NCBI GenBank assembly: GCA_030615765.1
Contig: JAUWYP010000005.1
Span: 33,723 to 97,722, forward strand
Origin: Dehalococcoidia bacterium
GTDB taxonomy: Bacteria > Chloroflexota > Dehalococcoidia > SM23-28-2
Reading direction: 5' to 3'
DNA: 64,000 bases
Shown here: positions 1 through 7,957 of the stretch, in pieces
Numbering within the stretch: position 1 is the first letter of the stretch
How the letters are laid out: each line of letters begins with the position of its first letter
Made by a program: the position numbers and the translations under genes
Notes under the pieces: generated by a model
The model's input: only the letters and a program-made list of their open reading frames with translations
Databases searched by the model: none
Told to the model about the DNA's origin: nothing

Positions 1-777
1 ACACGCGGCCTCGATCTGACAGCAGGCGGCGCCCGCTACAACTTCACCGGTGTCCAGGGCGTGGGCGTGGCAACCGTCGGCGATAGCCTGGCGGCGATAG
101 AGTGGCTGGTGTTCGACCAGAAGCGCATCGCCATGGAGGAACTGCTGGCCGCGCTGGACACGGACTTCGAAGGTCAGGAGTCGCTGCGACAGATGCTCCT
201 GAACAAGGCGCCCAAGTACGGCAATGACGACGATCGGGCCGACCGATTCACTCGCCTGGCGGCGGAGATATGCTGCCGCGCCGTCGAGAAGCACCGCAAC
301 CCCCGCGGCGGCTGGTATTCGCCCGGGCTGTACAGCGTGACGACACACGTGGCCTTCGGGCTGATGGTCGGCGCTACCCCTGATGGGCGCCATGCGGGCG
401 AGACGCTGTCGCAGGGCATCAGCCCGGCGCACGGGCGCGACAGGAGCGGACCCACCGCCGGCCTCAAGTCCGCTGTTAAGCTCGATCACACGCTAGTGTC
501 CAACGGGCTGGCGCTGATCCAGATGCTCAGCCTGGGCGCATCGGCGCGTAAACACGCCAGCGAGGTGCTGGGCGGGCTGTTGGAGGCGTATTTCGCCCTC
601 GGCGGGCAGGAGCTGCAATGGAATCTGGTGGATCGGGCGACGCTGCTCGCCGCCCAGCAAGACCCGGAGGCATATCGGGGGCTGGTCGTGCGGGTGGCAG
701 GCTATAGTGCCCTGTTCACCGACCTCAACCGCGTCGTCCAGGACGAGCTGATCGCGCGGACTGAGCACGCCACCTGA
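1..777 (+). CDS. Glycyl radical enzyme (pyruvate formate-lyase family), C-terminal part, cut by window edge
   Basis: The reading frame is already open at base 1 and continues to TGA at 775-777, so about 258 C-terminal residues are present. Near the left edge it reads GGARYNFTGVQGVGVA, the conserved segment before the C-terminal domain of pyruvate formate-lyase-like enzymes. Further on comes PKYGNDDDRAD, and near the end RVAGYSALF, whose glycine codon (700-702) is the expected radical site. These three blocks recur in the full-length paralogue at 28744-31131 (PKYGNDNDEVD, RVSGYSALF). The active-site Cys region lies outside the window, so the substrate class cannot be told. GTG at 61 is an internal codon, not the start. 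An activating radical SAM protein is not visible here and could lie upstream. Confidence 0.88.
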   Translation, partial: TRGLDLTAGGARYNFTGVQGVGVATVGDSLAAIEWLVFDQKRIAMEELLAALDTDFEGQESLRQMLLNKAPKYGNDDDRADRFTRLAAEICCRAVEKHRNPRGGWYSPGLYSVTTHVAFGLMVGATPDGRHAGETLSQGISPAHGRDRSGPTAGLKSAVKLDHTLVSNGLALIQMLSLGASARKHASEVLGGLLEAYFALGGQELQWNLVDRATLLAAQQDPEAYRGLVVRVAGYSALFTDLNRVVQDELIARTEHAT

Positions 778-825
778 GGAACGCCGCGGAAGAAGACATC
801 GACCGTCGTTTTCGGCACGTGACGC

Positions 826-1353
826 CTAGCTGAAGGCCGCTTGAATCTGCCTCACCTGTTGTATTGCGTTCTGGGCGTCATCTTCGGAGAACTGGGGCTT
901 GAGCGAAATGACGCGGGCCACAGTAGCGTTGTCAGACTCAGGCCTCTCGTTATTTAGTACGTAAAGCGTGGTCGCAAGCAGTTCCAGTTCCGTGGCATGC
1001 CTTGGCCCCAACTCGTTCGCGAGTTCCCGCAGCTTGGCGACCATTTTCTTTCCAACCGGACTTGGCTTGCCCAGAAGCTTGCCCAAATCAGTCACACCGT
1101 AGCTCGGTCCGTAGGGGGGCTTCGGAGTAATAGCGACGGCACCGATTGAACGAAGAGACCGAATATCGGCGTCGACATCGAAGGAATACGGCCCTCGCTG
1201 GTAGAGAACGAATTCGGAGCCGGACTCCAAGCCCAGGAGCTCTTGAGCAAAGTAGAGGAATTTGTGAATGTGCATCCGTCCAGTCCAGCTGCCGGCCTCG
1301 TTCAGCATCTGAACGACTGACGCCAACAGCCTTAGCCTCCGACCTTCTTTCAT
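826..1353 (-). CDS. YwgA-like protein paired with HD phosphohydrolase
   Basis: A 175-residue soluble protein. The N-terminal third reads MHIHKFLYFAQELLG, then SEFVLYQRGPYSFDVDADI, which fits the YwgA-type uncharacterised family and loosely resembles Panacea/DUF4065 proteins. No catalytic motif is apparent. Its ATG (1353) overlaps the TGA of the upstream HD-domain gene by 4 bases (ATGA), so the two are translationally coupled. In Bacillus subtilis ywfO (HD domain) and ywgA are also neighbours, which supports the identification. The function is not known; a role as partner or regulator of the HD enzyme is inference from the coupling. Confidence 0.6.
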   Translation of the reverse strand: MKEGRRLRLLASVVQMLNEAGSWTGRMHIHKFLYFAQELLGLESGSEFVLYQRGPYSFDVDADIRSLRSIGAVAITPKPPYGPSYGVTDLGKLLGKPSPVGKKMVAKLRELANELGPRHATELELLATTLYVLNNERPESDNATVARVISLKPQFSEDDAQNAIQQVRQIQAAFS

Positions 1354-2615
1354 GACGGCGCTCCTTTCCCTTTGAGGAACTCGTCGCAGGCTTTCCTCAC
1401 TTTTTCCCGGACATCGTGATGTGCGTAAATCCGCCCGAACCAGACAGGCTCCAACGACCTGATCAGTTTAGACACGAGCCAAATGTCTTCCCGTGTGCCG
1501 TCATCGCGAACAACGTAAAGCTTGCCCTCTTCCAAGGTGTGTGCGTCCTTACCCACCTCATCCGTTCGCACCCGATCCTGGAAGCGATCATGCAGATGGC
1601 GGGAGAGGTTCTCCAGGATTTCGGGATCTTTCAGCTTGGCTTGAGGAGTGATTTCTTTGACGAGCCGATAGTGGTTTCTGTGCCGAAGGCGGAGCGCAAG
1701 ATCCGCTAGGCGGCCCTCTCCGGCAGCCGCTTTGGCGATGGCGGCACCGACAGTGTCATCTGTAAGCTGCATGTACTCGTCTAGTTGCGCCGGAAAGTGA
1801 CCGTCTTGCAGGTACGCCGAGAGGAAGTCAAGCAGGTGGCGGTCGTAGATCCTTCTCACATCGTGGAAATAGACCTGTAGGAACATGAAGTACCGTGCGA
1901 GAAGAAGGCCCTCCGCCGCATGTAGTCCGCCCGCCTCGATCGCCAACACTGGAGTGCCGGCGTCCGGGTGCTTGATGAGGGTCAGTGTGTTCAGAAGCCG
2001 GTGGTAATCGAACCGTCCCGCTGCAGCCCCTGAGTGAAGTGCATCTCGTACCAGGTAATCCATACGATCGACGCCCAGCTCACCGGCCACAATCTCCTGC
2101 AACAACTGGAGAGACGCATCTTCCTGCGGTCTTAATTCGGGTCCCAAAGCCACGGCGACAACTTGGTCGGGATCACAATTGATGGTCATCCTTCTGAGGA
2201 GGGGGCTGATGTGGTCGGAGCGGATGAAGTCTTCGGAGAAGCCCTCATGACTCTTGTACCCTGGTGGCAGTAGCTGCTCAGGAGCGTGCGAAAAGGGCGC
2301 GTGACCAATGTCGTGCAGGAGAGCTCCGATTCGGAGCACCTGGCGACACGCAGATCTATCCAAGTCTGACCAGCCCAACTCGTTCAGGGCATCAGGGTTC
2401 TTCCGTACGATCGTATCGAAGGCTTGAGTAGCTAGTTCCATAGTGCCTAGGCTGTGCTCGAAACGGGTGTGTGTGGCGCCCGGGTATACCTCGCAGGTCA
2501 GGGCCAACTGCTTGATGTGCTTCAACCGCTGCACCGGCTGGGAGTCTATGAGCCGCTTCTCAAAGTCATCGAACAGGATGAAGTTGTGAACGGGGTCCCG
2601 AACTTCGTGCCACAT
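1350..2615 (-). CDS. HD-domain phosphohydrolase (YwfO/SAMHD1-like)
   Basis: About 421 residues. The N-terminus reads WHEVRDPVHNFI, followed by RFEHSLGTMELA and ALLHDIGHAPFSHAPE, the metal-binding H...HD...D signature of dGTPase/SAMHD1-like HD phosphohydrolases. Likely activity is hydrolysis of a nucleotide phosphate, probably a dNTP; the substrate is not provable from sequence. I chose ATG at 2615 over the in-frame TTG at 2627, because that TTG overlaps the -10 box of a near-consensus promoter at 2627-2655. With that promoter the transcript would start only a few bases before the ATG. The gene is coupled by a 4-base overlap to the downstream YwgA-like gene. Confidence 0.85.
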   Translation of the reverse strand: MWHEVRDPVHNFILFDDFEKRLIDSQPVQRLKHIKQLALTCEVYPGATHTRFEHSLGTMELATQAFDTIVRKNPDALNELGWSDLDRSACRQVLRIGALLHDIGHAPFSHAPEQLLPPGYKSHEGFSEDFIRSDHISPLLRRMTINCDPDQVVAVALGPELRPQEDASLQLLQEIVAGELGVDRMDYLVRDALHSGAAAGRFDYHRLLNTLTLIKHPDAGTPVLAIEAGGLHAAEGLLLARYFMFLQVYFHDVRRIYDRHLLDFLSAYLQDGHFPAQLDEYMQLTDDTVGAAIAKAAAGEGRLADLALRLRHRNHYRLVKEITPQAKLKDPEILENLSRHLHDRFQDRVRTDEVGKDAHTLEEGKLYVVRDDGTREDIWLVSKLIRSLEPVWFGRIYAHHDVREKVRKACDEFLKGKGAPS

Positions 2616-2626
2616 GGCTAGTTCCA

Positions 2627-2655
2627 ATGATAGAACAGGCGTTCGCCTATGTCAA
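2627..2655 (-). promoter_or_regulatory. Sigma-70 promoter with LexA-like operator in the spacer
   Basis: On the minus strand the hexamers are TTGACA (2650-2655) and TATCAT (2627-2632), separated by exactly 17 bases. The spacer contains GAACGCCTGTTC (2633-2644), a GAAC-N4-GTTC palindrome resembling the Gram-positive-type SOS box. The HD gene ATG is only 12 bases beyond the -10. The hexamers are seen directly; SOS control is inference. Confidence 0.65.
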
Positions 2656-3061
2656 TGGTTTGGTGCCTTATCTTCGCTTGTTTTTGTCAATGTAGCGGTA
2701 GTCCGGCGCGGCGTCAAGTGATTATGCGCGTAATCGTTAGGACAAAATGTCGGACAGGCGATTGCTTGGCGCCAACCGTAGGTTGTGAGCGACTTTCGGA
2801 ACGCGTATAAGCTGTGGAGTGACGATATTCCATCGGGCGTCTCGTCGCAGCTCAAGGAGCCACCCACTCGGGCTCGTGCTGCAGACCACTTCCTCCAGGA
2901 AGACGGAGGCGAAGAGCCCGCTGGAGTGATCGGGCATCTGAGCGCTCGCACCAGAAGCATCCCATCATGAGTGGCCGGAAGAGGGGGCGGAGCCGCTAGG
3001 ACAATAAGCCGACCGTGGGCTATCCTGAGGGTGGCCACGATCTGAGGAAGGAGGGACACCG
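2656..3061. other. Intergenic stretch without a supported gene
   Basis: Roughly 400 bases between two divergent genes. Open frames exist on both strands (for example 2785-2970 plus and 2652-3059 minus), but their translations are low-complexity or random-looking and have no good ribosome site. A second TTGACA-like hexamer lies on the minus strand at 2685-2690 without a matching -10. A strong ribosome site (GGAGG) at the right edge belongs to the next gene. Confidence 0.6.
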
Positions 3062-3955
3062 GTGCTCAGACACGAGTACGCTGATGTGAACGGCATCCGA
3101 CTGCACTATGTGACCGCGGGAGAGGGCAAGCTGATCATGTTCGCCCACGGCTTTCCCGAGTTCTGGTACGAGTGGAAGAACCAGCTCGCTGAGTTCGAAC
3201 GGGACTACCAAGCCGTGGCTCCCGACATGCGCGGCTACAATCTGTCATCAAAGCCCACAGACGTTGACCAGTATCAAGTGAACTACTTGGTCGAAGATCT
3301 ACGGGCGCTTGCAGAGCATCTTGGTCACAAGAGGTTCATCCTCGTCGGTCACGACTGGGGTGGCGCCGTCGCGTGGGCATTCGCGATCTACCATCCCGAT
3401 TGTCTTGAGAAGCTTATCATCATCAATGGGCCCCATCCGGGCGTGTTCGAGCGCGAGCTGCGAGAGAACCCGGCTCAACAGCGGGCCAGCCAGTACATGC
3501 TGGTGTTCCGCAGCCCGAAGGCCGAGCAGATTCTCTCGGCGGACAACTACGCTGCGCTCGTGGATGCCGTTTTGGGCGAGGGACTCAAGGAGGGGTACTT
3601 CGGCGAAGAGGATCGCAAGGCGTACATCGAAGCGTGGTCACAGCCGGGTGCCCTCACTGGAGGGCTAAACTACTACCGGGCCGCGCGCGTCGGCCCGCCC
3701 ACGAGTGAAGGCACTCATTGGCGAGCGGGAGACAGCACGACCTCGGGTCTGTCCTCGCTGACGGTGAAGGTGCCGACGCTGGTGATCTGGGGCGAGAAGG
3801 ACGAGGCTCTGCTCACCGGCAACCTCGAAGGGCTTGATCGGTTCGTGCCTGATTTGACAGTGAAGCGCATCCCGGACGGCTCACACTGGGTCATCCACGA
3901 GAAGCCGGGACTGGTTAACTCTTACATACGAGACTTCATCACGGGCAAGCGGTAG
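3062..3955 (+). CDS. Alpha/beta hydrolase, epoxide hydrolase-like
   Basis: 297 residues, the usual length for soluble alpha/beta hydrolases. HGFPEFWYEW near residue 30 is the oxyanion-hole motif, and VGHDWGGAVAW near residue 100 places an Asp at the nucleophile elbow, as in epoxide hydrolases and haloalkane dehalogenases. GSHWVIHEKP near the C-terminus supplies the catalytic His. The start is GTG at 3062, with AAGGAGG seven bases upstream. Substrate cannot be assigned: Asp nucleophile plus HGFPE favours epoxide hydrolase, but fluoroacetate/haloacetate dehalogenases share both motifs. It stands alone between a divergent and a convergent unit. Confidence 0.82.
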   Translation: MLRHEYADVNGIRLHYVTAGEGKLIMFAHGFPEFWYEWKNQLAEFERDYQAVAPDMRGYNLSSKPTDVDQYQVNYLVEDLRALAEHLGHKRFILVGHDWGGAVAWAFAIYHPDCLEKLIIINGPHPGVFERELRENPAQQRASQYMLVFRSPKAEQILSADNYAALVDAVLGEGLKEGYFGEEDRKAYIEAWSQPGALTGGLNYYRAARVGPPTSEGTHWRAGDSTTSGLSSLTVKVPTLVIWGEKDEALLTGNLEGLDRFVPDLTVKRIPDGSHWVIHEKPGLVNSYIRDFITGKR

Positions 3956-4000
3956 GATGCCGGGCCACAGAAGGTCGCACGCCGGCCGGAGGGTCGCCGG

Positions 4001-4612
4001 TCAGCGGGCCTTCAGCTCAGCGAGGCCTCTCCGGAAGGCCTTCAGATTGAGGTCGAGCTTATCAGCCGGCAGGCTTTCCTGGAGTTCGAGCTCGAACTCT
4101 TTCGCTGCCAGGGGCAGCAGGCCGGCCCCCACGAGCGCTCCGACCATGACGATATTGGCTAGGATGGACGCGCCGAGGTCCAGAGCAATGTCCGTGGCAT
4201 TGATCATCCAGGCCCTTCTGGATAGCTCTTCCAGCGCTCTCACTATGTCCTCGACGCTGGGATAGTGAGCAGTGCCGATGGCCACGGCTAGCGGGTATAC
4301 GGGCCGGGAATTGGTAACAACTGTGACGTTTGGATTGCCGTATTGCCCCAGCACTCGCAGGGTCTCCAGCGGCTCCAGGCCCAGGATGACGTCGGCTTGG
4401 CCATGAGGGATAAGCGGGCCATACTGGGCTTGGTCCGAGATTCTCAGGTGGCTCATCACCGCTCCGCCCCTTTGGGATGCGCCGTAGGTTTCGCCGATGG
4501 TCACGTGATAGCCGGCCCGCACCAGAGCGCTGCCCATGAGCTGCGAGATGAGCACGTTGCCCTGGCCGCCGACGCCGGTGACGATGACGTTGAGAGGGTC
4601 TGTTCCTTCCAT
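4001..4612 (-). CDS. iorB: Indolepyruvate ferredoxin oxidoreductase, beta subunit
   Basis: About 203 residues of the gamma-type pyruvate:ferredoxin oxidoreductase domain. The N-terminus reads NVIVTGVGGQGNVLISQL, followed by GETYGASQRGGAVMSHLR, both diagnostic of IorB. With IorA it would oxidatively decarboxylate aryl pyruvates to aryl-acyl-CoA with ferredoxin as electron acceptor. The ATG at 4612 follows the iorA stop by two bases and has GGGAGG about eleven bases upstream inside the end of iorA; a longer in-frame reading upstream overlaps iorA and is rejected. It is the last gene of the FrhB-like/iorA/iorB unit. Confidence 0.9.
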   Translation of the reverse strand: MEGTDPLNVIVTGVGGQGNVLISQLMGSALVRAGYHVTIGETYGASQRGGAVMSHLRISDQAQYGPLIPHGQADVILGLEPLETLRVLGQYGNPNVTVVTNSRPVYPLAVAIGTAHYPSVEDIVRALEELSRRAWMINATDIALDLGASILANIVMVGALVGAGLLPLAAKEFELELQESLPADKLDLNLKAFRRGLAELKAR

Positions 4613-4614
4613 GA

Positions 4615-6534
4615 TCAGGCTACCTCCCTGATGATGGCCGAGGCGGGGCAGATGTCGGCGCACACCCCGCAGCCGCTGCAGATGACCTCATCGATCTTAG
4701 CCGTCTGACTGTCAGCGTCCCAGACAAGGCCGGGGCACTGGAATATCCGCGTGCACAGGCGGTTGCAGCCGCAGCTCTCGCCCCGACACTTCTCGCTGTC
4801 CACCCGAACCTTGTAGGCGGCCTTCTCCTCCTCCTTGGCCCTGACCAAGGCGCACTTTCTCCTGGAAATCAGCACCCGCACGCCGCCATCGTCTTGCATC
4901 AGGTTCAGGAGCTTGCTGGTGGTGTCTTGGAGGTCAAAGGGGTCGGCCACACCCACCCGTATGCCCAGCGAGCGACACAGCCCTTCTATGTCCACGCTGG
5001 GCGCTGGCTCTCCCAGGGCACTGGCTCCCGTTCCAGGGTGGGGCTGGAAACCGGTCATAGCAGTGGCACTGTTATCGAGGATGATCAAGGTGAAGTTGGA
5101 TTGGTTGTAGACCGCGTTGATCAGGGCCGGGATGACAGCATGGAAGAAAGTGGAGTCGCCGCACACTGTCAATACGGGCTGGTCAAAGCCCAGCTTGTCC
5201 AGCTTGCCAAAGCCGCAGGCGAGGCCGACGCCCGATCCCATGGCCTGCACCGTCTTGAGCTGAAAGAATCCGGTGGGCCCCAGGCCCAGCGTATAGCAGC
5301 CGATGTCTCCGGTGACGAAGCCGCCGCGTCCATCCAGCTTCAGGGCATTCTTCACCGACCAGAGGGTGGCTCTGTGGGGGCAGCCGGCACAGAAGCCGAT
5401 CATCCTGGTCTGCATCAGGCCTCCGGTCAGATCCTGTGCCTTCTTGGCGTAGTCGGGCTCGACGGCGACCCTTTCCCGGCCCAGGATGGAGCTTAGGGCC
5501 GCCATCACCCGGTCCGGGTCCAGTTCGCCAAAGGAGGGCAGGTGGCCGCTCCGCTTGCCGTAGAAGGTCAGGGGGCCGAGAATGGCGAAGGTATCGCCGA
5601 CCAGCTCTTTGAGGTTGCCCTCCAGGAAGGGGTCGACCTCCTCTACCACCATTACCTTATCGGTTCGGGCCAGGTGCTGCTGCACGAGCTTTTCGGGCAG
5701 GGGCCAGGTGGTGCCGAGCTTCAGAATGCCCACGGAGCTCTCCAGGCCGAGGGCCTTCACCGCCTCCAAGGAGTAGTACCAGCCGCTGCCGCTGGTAACT
5801 ATCAGCAACTCCGGCGCCTCGGGCCCGGTGTACCAGTTGAAGGGGGACGACTCGAATATCTCCCTCGCCTTGCTCACCTTCTGATGCAGGAAGCTGTGCT
5901 TGATGGGAACGAGCAGGGGGGTGAACTGGCCGAGCATTGTGGGCGCAAACCTTGCCTGCCTGCTGGGGGACACTAGCTCGCCGAGGCGCACGTCTCCGCG
6001 GGCGTGGGAGACCCGCGTCACGCTCCTGACCAGGCACACGTTCTTGATCTCTTCCGATAGTTCGAAAGCCCACTTGGTCATGTCCTTGGCTTCCTGCGAG
6101 TTGACAGGCTCAAGGAGGGGGAGCTCGGCCCACTTGGCGGCGGGCCGGGAGTCCTGCTCGTTGGTGCTGGACAGGCCGGAGGGGTCGTCGCAAAGCACCA
6201 GTACCAGGCCGGCGACGGTTCCTGTCAGGTTGAGGTTCATCAGGAAATCGGAGGCGACGTTGAGGCCGTTTTGCTTCATGGCCACGATAGCCCGTACCCC
6301 GGCAAAGGAGGCTGCCGCGGCGGCTTCCAGGGCCACCTTCTCGTTTACTGACCACTCGACGTAGATGTCCGTCTCCCTGGTGACCTCGGCCAGGCTGCCG
6401 ATGATCTCCGAGGAGGGGGTGCCGGGATAGGCGCTGGCGAATCCCAGGCCCGCCTCCAGCGCCCCTCGGGCGATAGCCTCGTTACCCATCAGAAGCTGGC
6501 TGGCACCCGCCTCGTATGCTGTGATGCTCGTCAT
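4615..6534 (-). CDS. iorA: Indolepyruvate ferredoxin oxidoreductase, alpha subunit
   Basis: 639 residues, a normal IorA length. The N-terminal pyrimidine domain has MGNEAIARGALEAG and SAYPGTPSSEI. The C-terminal half has the thiamine diphosphate domain: CAGCPHRA, GDIGCYTLG and CGDSTFFHAV, then the metal-ligating DNSATAMTG. The last 65 residues carry two 4Fe-4S motifs: an irregular one (CRGESCGCNRLC) and a regular CSGCGVCADICP. It catalyses CoA-dependent oxidation of aryl pyruvates, reducing ferredoxin in the cytoplasm. The upstream FrhB-like gene, 52 bases away, may take those electrons. The first cluster departs from the standard Cys-x2-Cys-x2-Cys spacing, as is common in IorA. Confidence 0.93.
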   Translation of the reverse strand: MTSITAYEAGASQLLMGNEAIARGALEAGLGFASAYPGTPSSEIIGSLAEVTRETDIYVEWSVNEKVALEAAAAASFAGVRAIVAMKQNGLNVASDFLMNLNLTGTVAGLVLVLCDDPSGLSSTNEQDSRPAAKWAELPLLEPVNSQEAKDMTKWAFELSEEIKNVCLVRSVTRVSHARGDVRLGELVSPSRQARFAPTMLGQFTPLLVPIKHSFLHQKVSKAREIFESSPFNWYTGPEAPELLIVTSGSGWYYSLEAVKALGLESSVGILKLGTTWPLPEKLVQQHLARTDKVMVVEEVDPFLEGNLKELVGDTFAILGPLTFYGKRSGHLPSFGELDPDRVMAALSSILGRERVAVEPDYAKKAQDLTGGLMQTRMIGFCAGCPHRATLWSVKNALKLDGRGGFVTGDIGCYTLGLGPTGFFQLKTVQAMGSGVGLACGFGKLDKLGFDQPVLTVCGDSTFFHAVIPALINAVYNQSNFTLIILDNSATAMTGFQPHPGTGASALGEPAPSVDIEGLCRSLGIRVGVADPFDLQDTTSKLLNLMQDDGGVRVLISRRKCALVRAKEEEKAAYKVRVDSEKCRGESCGCNRLCTRIFQCPGLVWDADSQTAKIDEVICSGCGVCADICPASAIIREVA

Positions 6535-6586
6535 CTCGGCAACCCCTTTCGACCGTCGGCTGCGTGTGTCACCGTGAGTGCCATTG

Positions 6587-7699
6587 CTATGCTAGAAGCC
6601 CCTTCGCTGCCTCGCTGGCCAGCTTGAGGTAGAGCAGGTCCTCGTCGCTGCCTGTGGTCTCGACAACCTTCTTCAGCCCTCTTTTCTTTTTCAGAAGGGA
6701 GGCCTCTTTGAGATGGGCGAGATTCTGCTCTGGCAGTGGGGACGTCTCGATGACCCCCTTGGCTTGGGCCGCTTCCACCAGCTCTCTGCCGGTATCGCTC
6801 CTGGTGATGAGCGTGTTCCAGCCCTCGACCCCTTCGGCAGCGCCCACTGAGATGTCGGCGAATTCCGCCGTCATGTCGATACAGACATCGCAGGTCGGCC
6901 TGACGAAGGGGCGTACCTCGTCCAGAGAGATGTCAATACGGCTGGAGTCGGTGAAGACCTGGAAGAGGTTGGCCGGAGGAGGAGGGATATCGAACTTGAC
7001 TATCTGCCTGAGGGGCACTTTGTCCTCAAGGAAGCGGGCAAGCTCCTCGTAGCGAAGGGCCCAGGTGCAGAAGAGGCCGATGACCAGCTTCAGCTTGTCG
7101 ATGTTGTTATGGTTCTCCAGCGGTGAGGCCCTCATCTTGGCCAGGGCTAGCGCCTGACAGGGGATTGCCACCACGCCGATGCTCTGGACGTCCGATTCTG
7201 ACTCCCGGTTAAACGCCGCTAGGGTGGGGGCGGCCACGAAGTTCGACCGGGCGCAGTCGCGGACCTGGGCCGTGTTGCAGGCCAGGGTGCCGCTGGGCAG
7301 TATGTTCTCATCGCTGGCAGTGAGGACCGCCGAGTCGATCAGCCCTTGGTCGAGGGCGAAGGAGGCGAGGGCCGTGACGGTTCCCCCAAACTGGGCCTTG
7401 GACCTGACGACTTCGTCCCCGGCCCGGGCCAGCACAATCTCTTGCACTGTACCCAGTTCGTCAGCCGGGTAGGGGACGCCGAACACGGTCTGGCTAAGCA
7501 GGTCAAGGTCCAGCGAGGTGCGAGGGCAAAAGACGTAGCAGCGTCCCTGGCGCAGATCGCACTCGTCCAGGGCAACGATCCTGCCCCGGTAGGCGACCAG
7601 GTAGGGGCACATGCCGACGCAGGCGCCGCAGAGAGTGCAAAGGTCTCGGGCCAGCACCTCGCTTTGGAGCTCGCGGCAACCCTTTACCTCTAGGCCCAT
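6587..7699 (-). CDS. FrhB/FdhB-family iron-sulfur flavoprotein (coenzyme F420 hydrogenase/dehydrogenase beta subunit family)
   Basis: 370 residues. An N-terminal ferredoxin-like segment has CTLCGACVGMCP and a further Cys pair (RCYVFCPR). The FrhB-type core follows, with SKAQFGGTVTALASFALDQG, IPCQALALAKM and PTCDVCIDMTAEFADISVG. Members of this family bind FAD and Fe-S and pass electrons between ferredoxin-type partners and F420, NAD(P) or other acceptors. It leads an operon with iorA and iorB, so it may connect aryl-pyruvate oxidation to a second electron carrier; that link is inference. The ATG has GGGAGC seven bases upstream, and a TATAAT-like -10 lies about 80 bases upstream. Confidence 0.8.
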   Translation of the reverse strand: MGLEVKGCRELQSEVLARDLCTLCGACVGMCPYLVAYRGRIVALDECDLRQGRCYVFCPRTSLDLDLLSQTVFGVPYPADELGTVQEIVLARAGDEVVRSKAQFGGTVTALASFALDQGLIDSAVLTASDENILPSGTLACNTAQVRDCARSNFVAAPTLAAFNRESESDVQSIGVVAIPCQALALAKMRASPLENHNNIDKLKLVIGLFCTWALRYEELARFLEDKVPLRQIVKFDIPPPPANLFQVFTDSSRIDISLDEVRPFVRPTCDVCIDMTAEFADISVGAAEGVEGWNTLITRSDTGRELVEAAQAKGVIETSPLPEQNLAHLKEASLLKKKRGLKKVVETTGSDEDLLYLKLASEAAKGLLA

Positions 7700-7779
7700 T
7701 TCTTGCTCCCTTCCATCGTTGCTTGGAATACCGGCAAGGCCCGACGATGGGACCCCGGCCTGCGTGAGCTACCAAGGAG

Positions 7780-7808
7780 ATTATATACTGTCGACTGCGT
7801 CTCAGGAA
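7780..7808 (-). promoter_or_regulatory. Candidate promoter for the FrhB-iorA-iorB operon
   Basis: A perfect TATAAT on the minus strand (7780-7785) lies about 80 bases before the FrhB-like start. The -35 position holds only a poor match (TTCCTG), so the promoter is plausible but weak or activator-dependent. Confidence 0.4.
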
Positions 7809-7910
7809 GCGATATCCTCCGGGCTGGCGGGCGGCCTTGCTCTTCTTACATCCCCAAGGCGGGTGGATGGAAGGCGCCAGCGCGTCGTGCCCGCGCTCAG
7901 TTGCCCGGAA

Positions 7911-7942
7911 AGGAGAAGAGCACCCACGGACGCTCTTCTCCT
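7911..7942 (-). terminator. Hairpin terminator after the solute-binding lipoprotein gene
   Basis: A perfect 11-base inverted repeat, AGGAGAAGAGC (7911-7921) and GCTCTTCTCCT (7932-7942), with a 10-base loop. It begins 15 bases after the lipoprotein stop codon. On the minus strand only a short T run follows, so it is a moderate intrinsic terminator. Confidence 0.65.
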
Positions 7943-7957
7943 CCCAAGGGTTGCCCT

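Noticed and set aside
2652..3059. Open frames on both strands of the 2656-3061 gap as small genes
   Set aside because: No ribosome sites, no conserved motifs, and composition typical of out-of-frame translation; the minus-strand one also crosses the HD gene promoter.
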